From: an uncultured Burkholderiales bacterium
GTDB lineage: Bacteria; Pseudomonadota; Gammaproteobacteria; Burkholderiales; Burkholderiaceae_C
Length of the DNA stretch: 5,617 nt
Direction of reading: 5' to 3'
NCBI GenBank assembly: GCA_903926695.1
Contig: CAIYKK010000274.1
Coordinates: forward strand, 1 to 5,617
Shown here: positions 5,504 to 5,617 of the stretch, in pieces
Numbering within the stretch: position 1 is the first letter of the stretch
Layout of the letters: every line of letters begins with the position of its first letter
Position numbers and translations under genes: made by a program
Notes under the pieces: generated by a model
Databases searched by the model: none
Told to the model about the DNA's origin: nothing
What the model saw: the letters and a program-made list of their open reading frames with translations, nothing else

Positions 5504-5617
5504 CTAGACATGAGTTGCCTCTTGCCTAGCCGCTTCGGTGGGTTCCTGCTTCGCCGAGGCTGGTTTCGCCCTGCGCTTGCGCGCAAGGCCAGAGCCGTCC
5601 TCTCCACAGGCTGCAAC
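5504..5617 (-). CDS. tnpB: TnpB (RNA-guided nuclease of IS200/IS605), C-terminal tail
   Basis: The last 37 codons are present, ending in TAG at 5504-5506; the 5' part is outside the window. The tail reads VAACGEDGSGLARKR and then SAKQEPTEA, a composition and ending (ACGED, a basic stretch, KQEPT) that I recognise from the C-termini of IS1341-type TnpB proteins. The RuvC-like catalytic residues and zinc finger lie further upstream and cannot be judged, so I cannot say whether the nuclease is intact. The terminal hairpin directly after the stop supports the call. TnpB cuts DNA guided by an RNA made from the element's right end and helps the element persist at its donor site. Confidence 0.82.
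   Translation of the reverse strand, partial: VAACGEDGSGLARKRRAKPASAKQEPTEAARQEATHV

Larger units (their letters stand above)
5441..5617 (-). ncRNA. Predicted TnpB guide RNA (omega/right-end RNA)
   Basis: In characterised tnpB elements the guide RNA overlaps the tnpB 3' coding end, continues through the right-end hairpin and finishes with ~16-20 bases copied from the flanking DNA. By that rule the scaffold here would be the - strand of about 5461-5617 (its 5' limit may lie outside the window). The guide would be the - strand of 5441-5460, TTGACGCCGTTGATATTGAA, shifted by a base or two if the element edge differs. Further folding potential in the scaffold: a perfect palindrome CTTGCGCGCAAG (5576-5587) and an imperfect stem between 5532-5538 and 5554-5560. 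Expression is inferred, not seen. Confidence 0.4.
5461..5617 (-). mobile_element. IS200/IS605-type (IS1341-like) element, right end
   Basis: On the - strand the window opens with the last codons of tnpB and then runs 43 bases to a terminus resembling GGATGTCAA(C), which I recognise as the usual right end of tnpB-carrying IS200/IS605 elements. The terminus is preceded by the characteristic subterminal GC-rich hairpin (5471-5492). The exact edge is uncertain by a base or two around 5461-5462. As expected for this family, which moves as single-stranded DNA, there are no terminal inverted repeats or target duplications to look for. The left end, and whether a tnpA is present, lie beyond the window. 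The element inserted about 107 bases upstream of the CZB start codon. Confidence 0.8.

Overview
The window looks like a chromosomal segment of a GC-rich betaproteobacterium, most likely of the order Burkholderiales and perhaps Comamonadaceae-like. This is judged from codon use and from the look of the XdhA/XdhB and stand-alone CZB proteins; no search was possible. The core (about 546-5354) is GC-rich. The first ~540 bases are clearly AT-rich and probably have a different origin.

Layout: (1) 1-332, the 3' end of an HNH endonuclease gene on the + strand, cut by the window edge. (2) 333-545, an AT-rich gap with short repeats and probably the xdhA promoter, although no convincing sigma-70 box pair is visible. 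(3) 546-2312 xdhA and 2309-4966 xdhB, a translationally coupled pair (ATGA overlap). They encode the [2Fe-2S]/FAD subunit and the molybdopterin subunit of a xanthine dehydrogenase. All recognisable cluster ligands and active-site residues are present. Both proteins are longer than usual because of low-complexity, repeat-built segments in the linker and loop regions. (4) 4926-5354 on the - strand, a stand-alone CZB (chemoreceptor zinc-binding) domain protein that converges on xdhB and overlaps its 3' end by 41 bases. (5) 5461-5617, the right end of an IS200/IS605-type (IS1341-like) element on the - strand: the last 37 codons of tnpB and the terminal GC-rich hairpin.

How the genes work together: XdhA and XdhB form one enzyme that oxidises hypoxanthine and xanthine to urate. 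Electrons pass from the molybdenum centre through two [2Fe-2S] clusters to FAD and then NAD+. The xdhC chaperone gene that often follows xdhB is not here. The CZB gene, the HNH gene and the insertion sequence have no evident metabolic link to it; the xdh pair is flanked on both sides by DNA of mobile or accessory character.

I see no clearly new system. The points most worth a second look are a predicted TnpB guide RNA whose guide would lie at about 5441-5460, the tandem-repeat insertions in both Xdh subunits, and the antisense overlap at the 3' end of xdhB.
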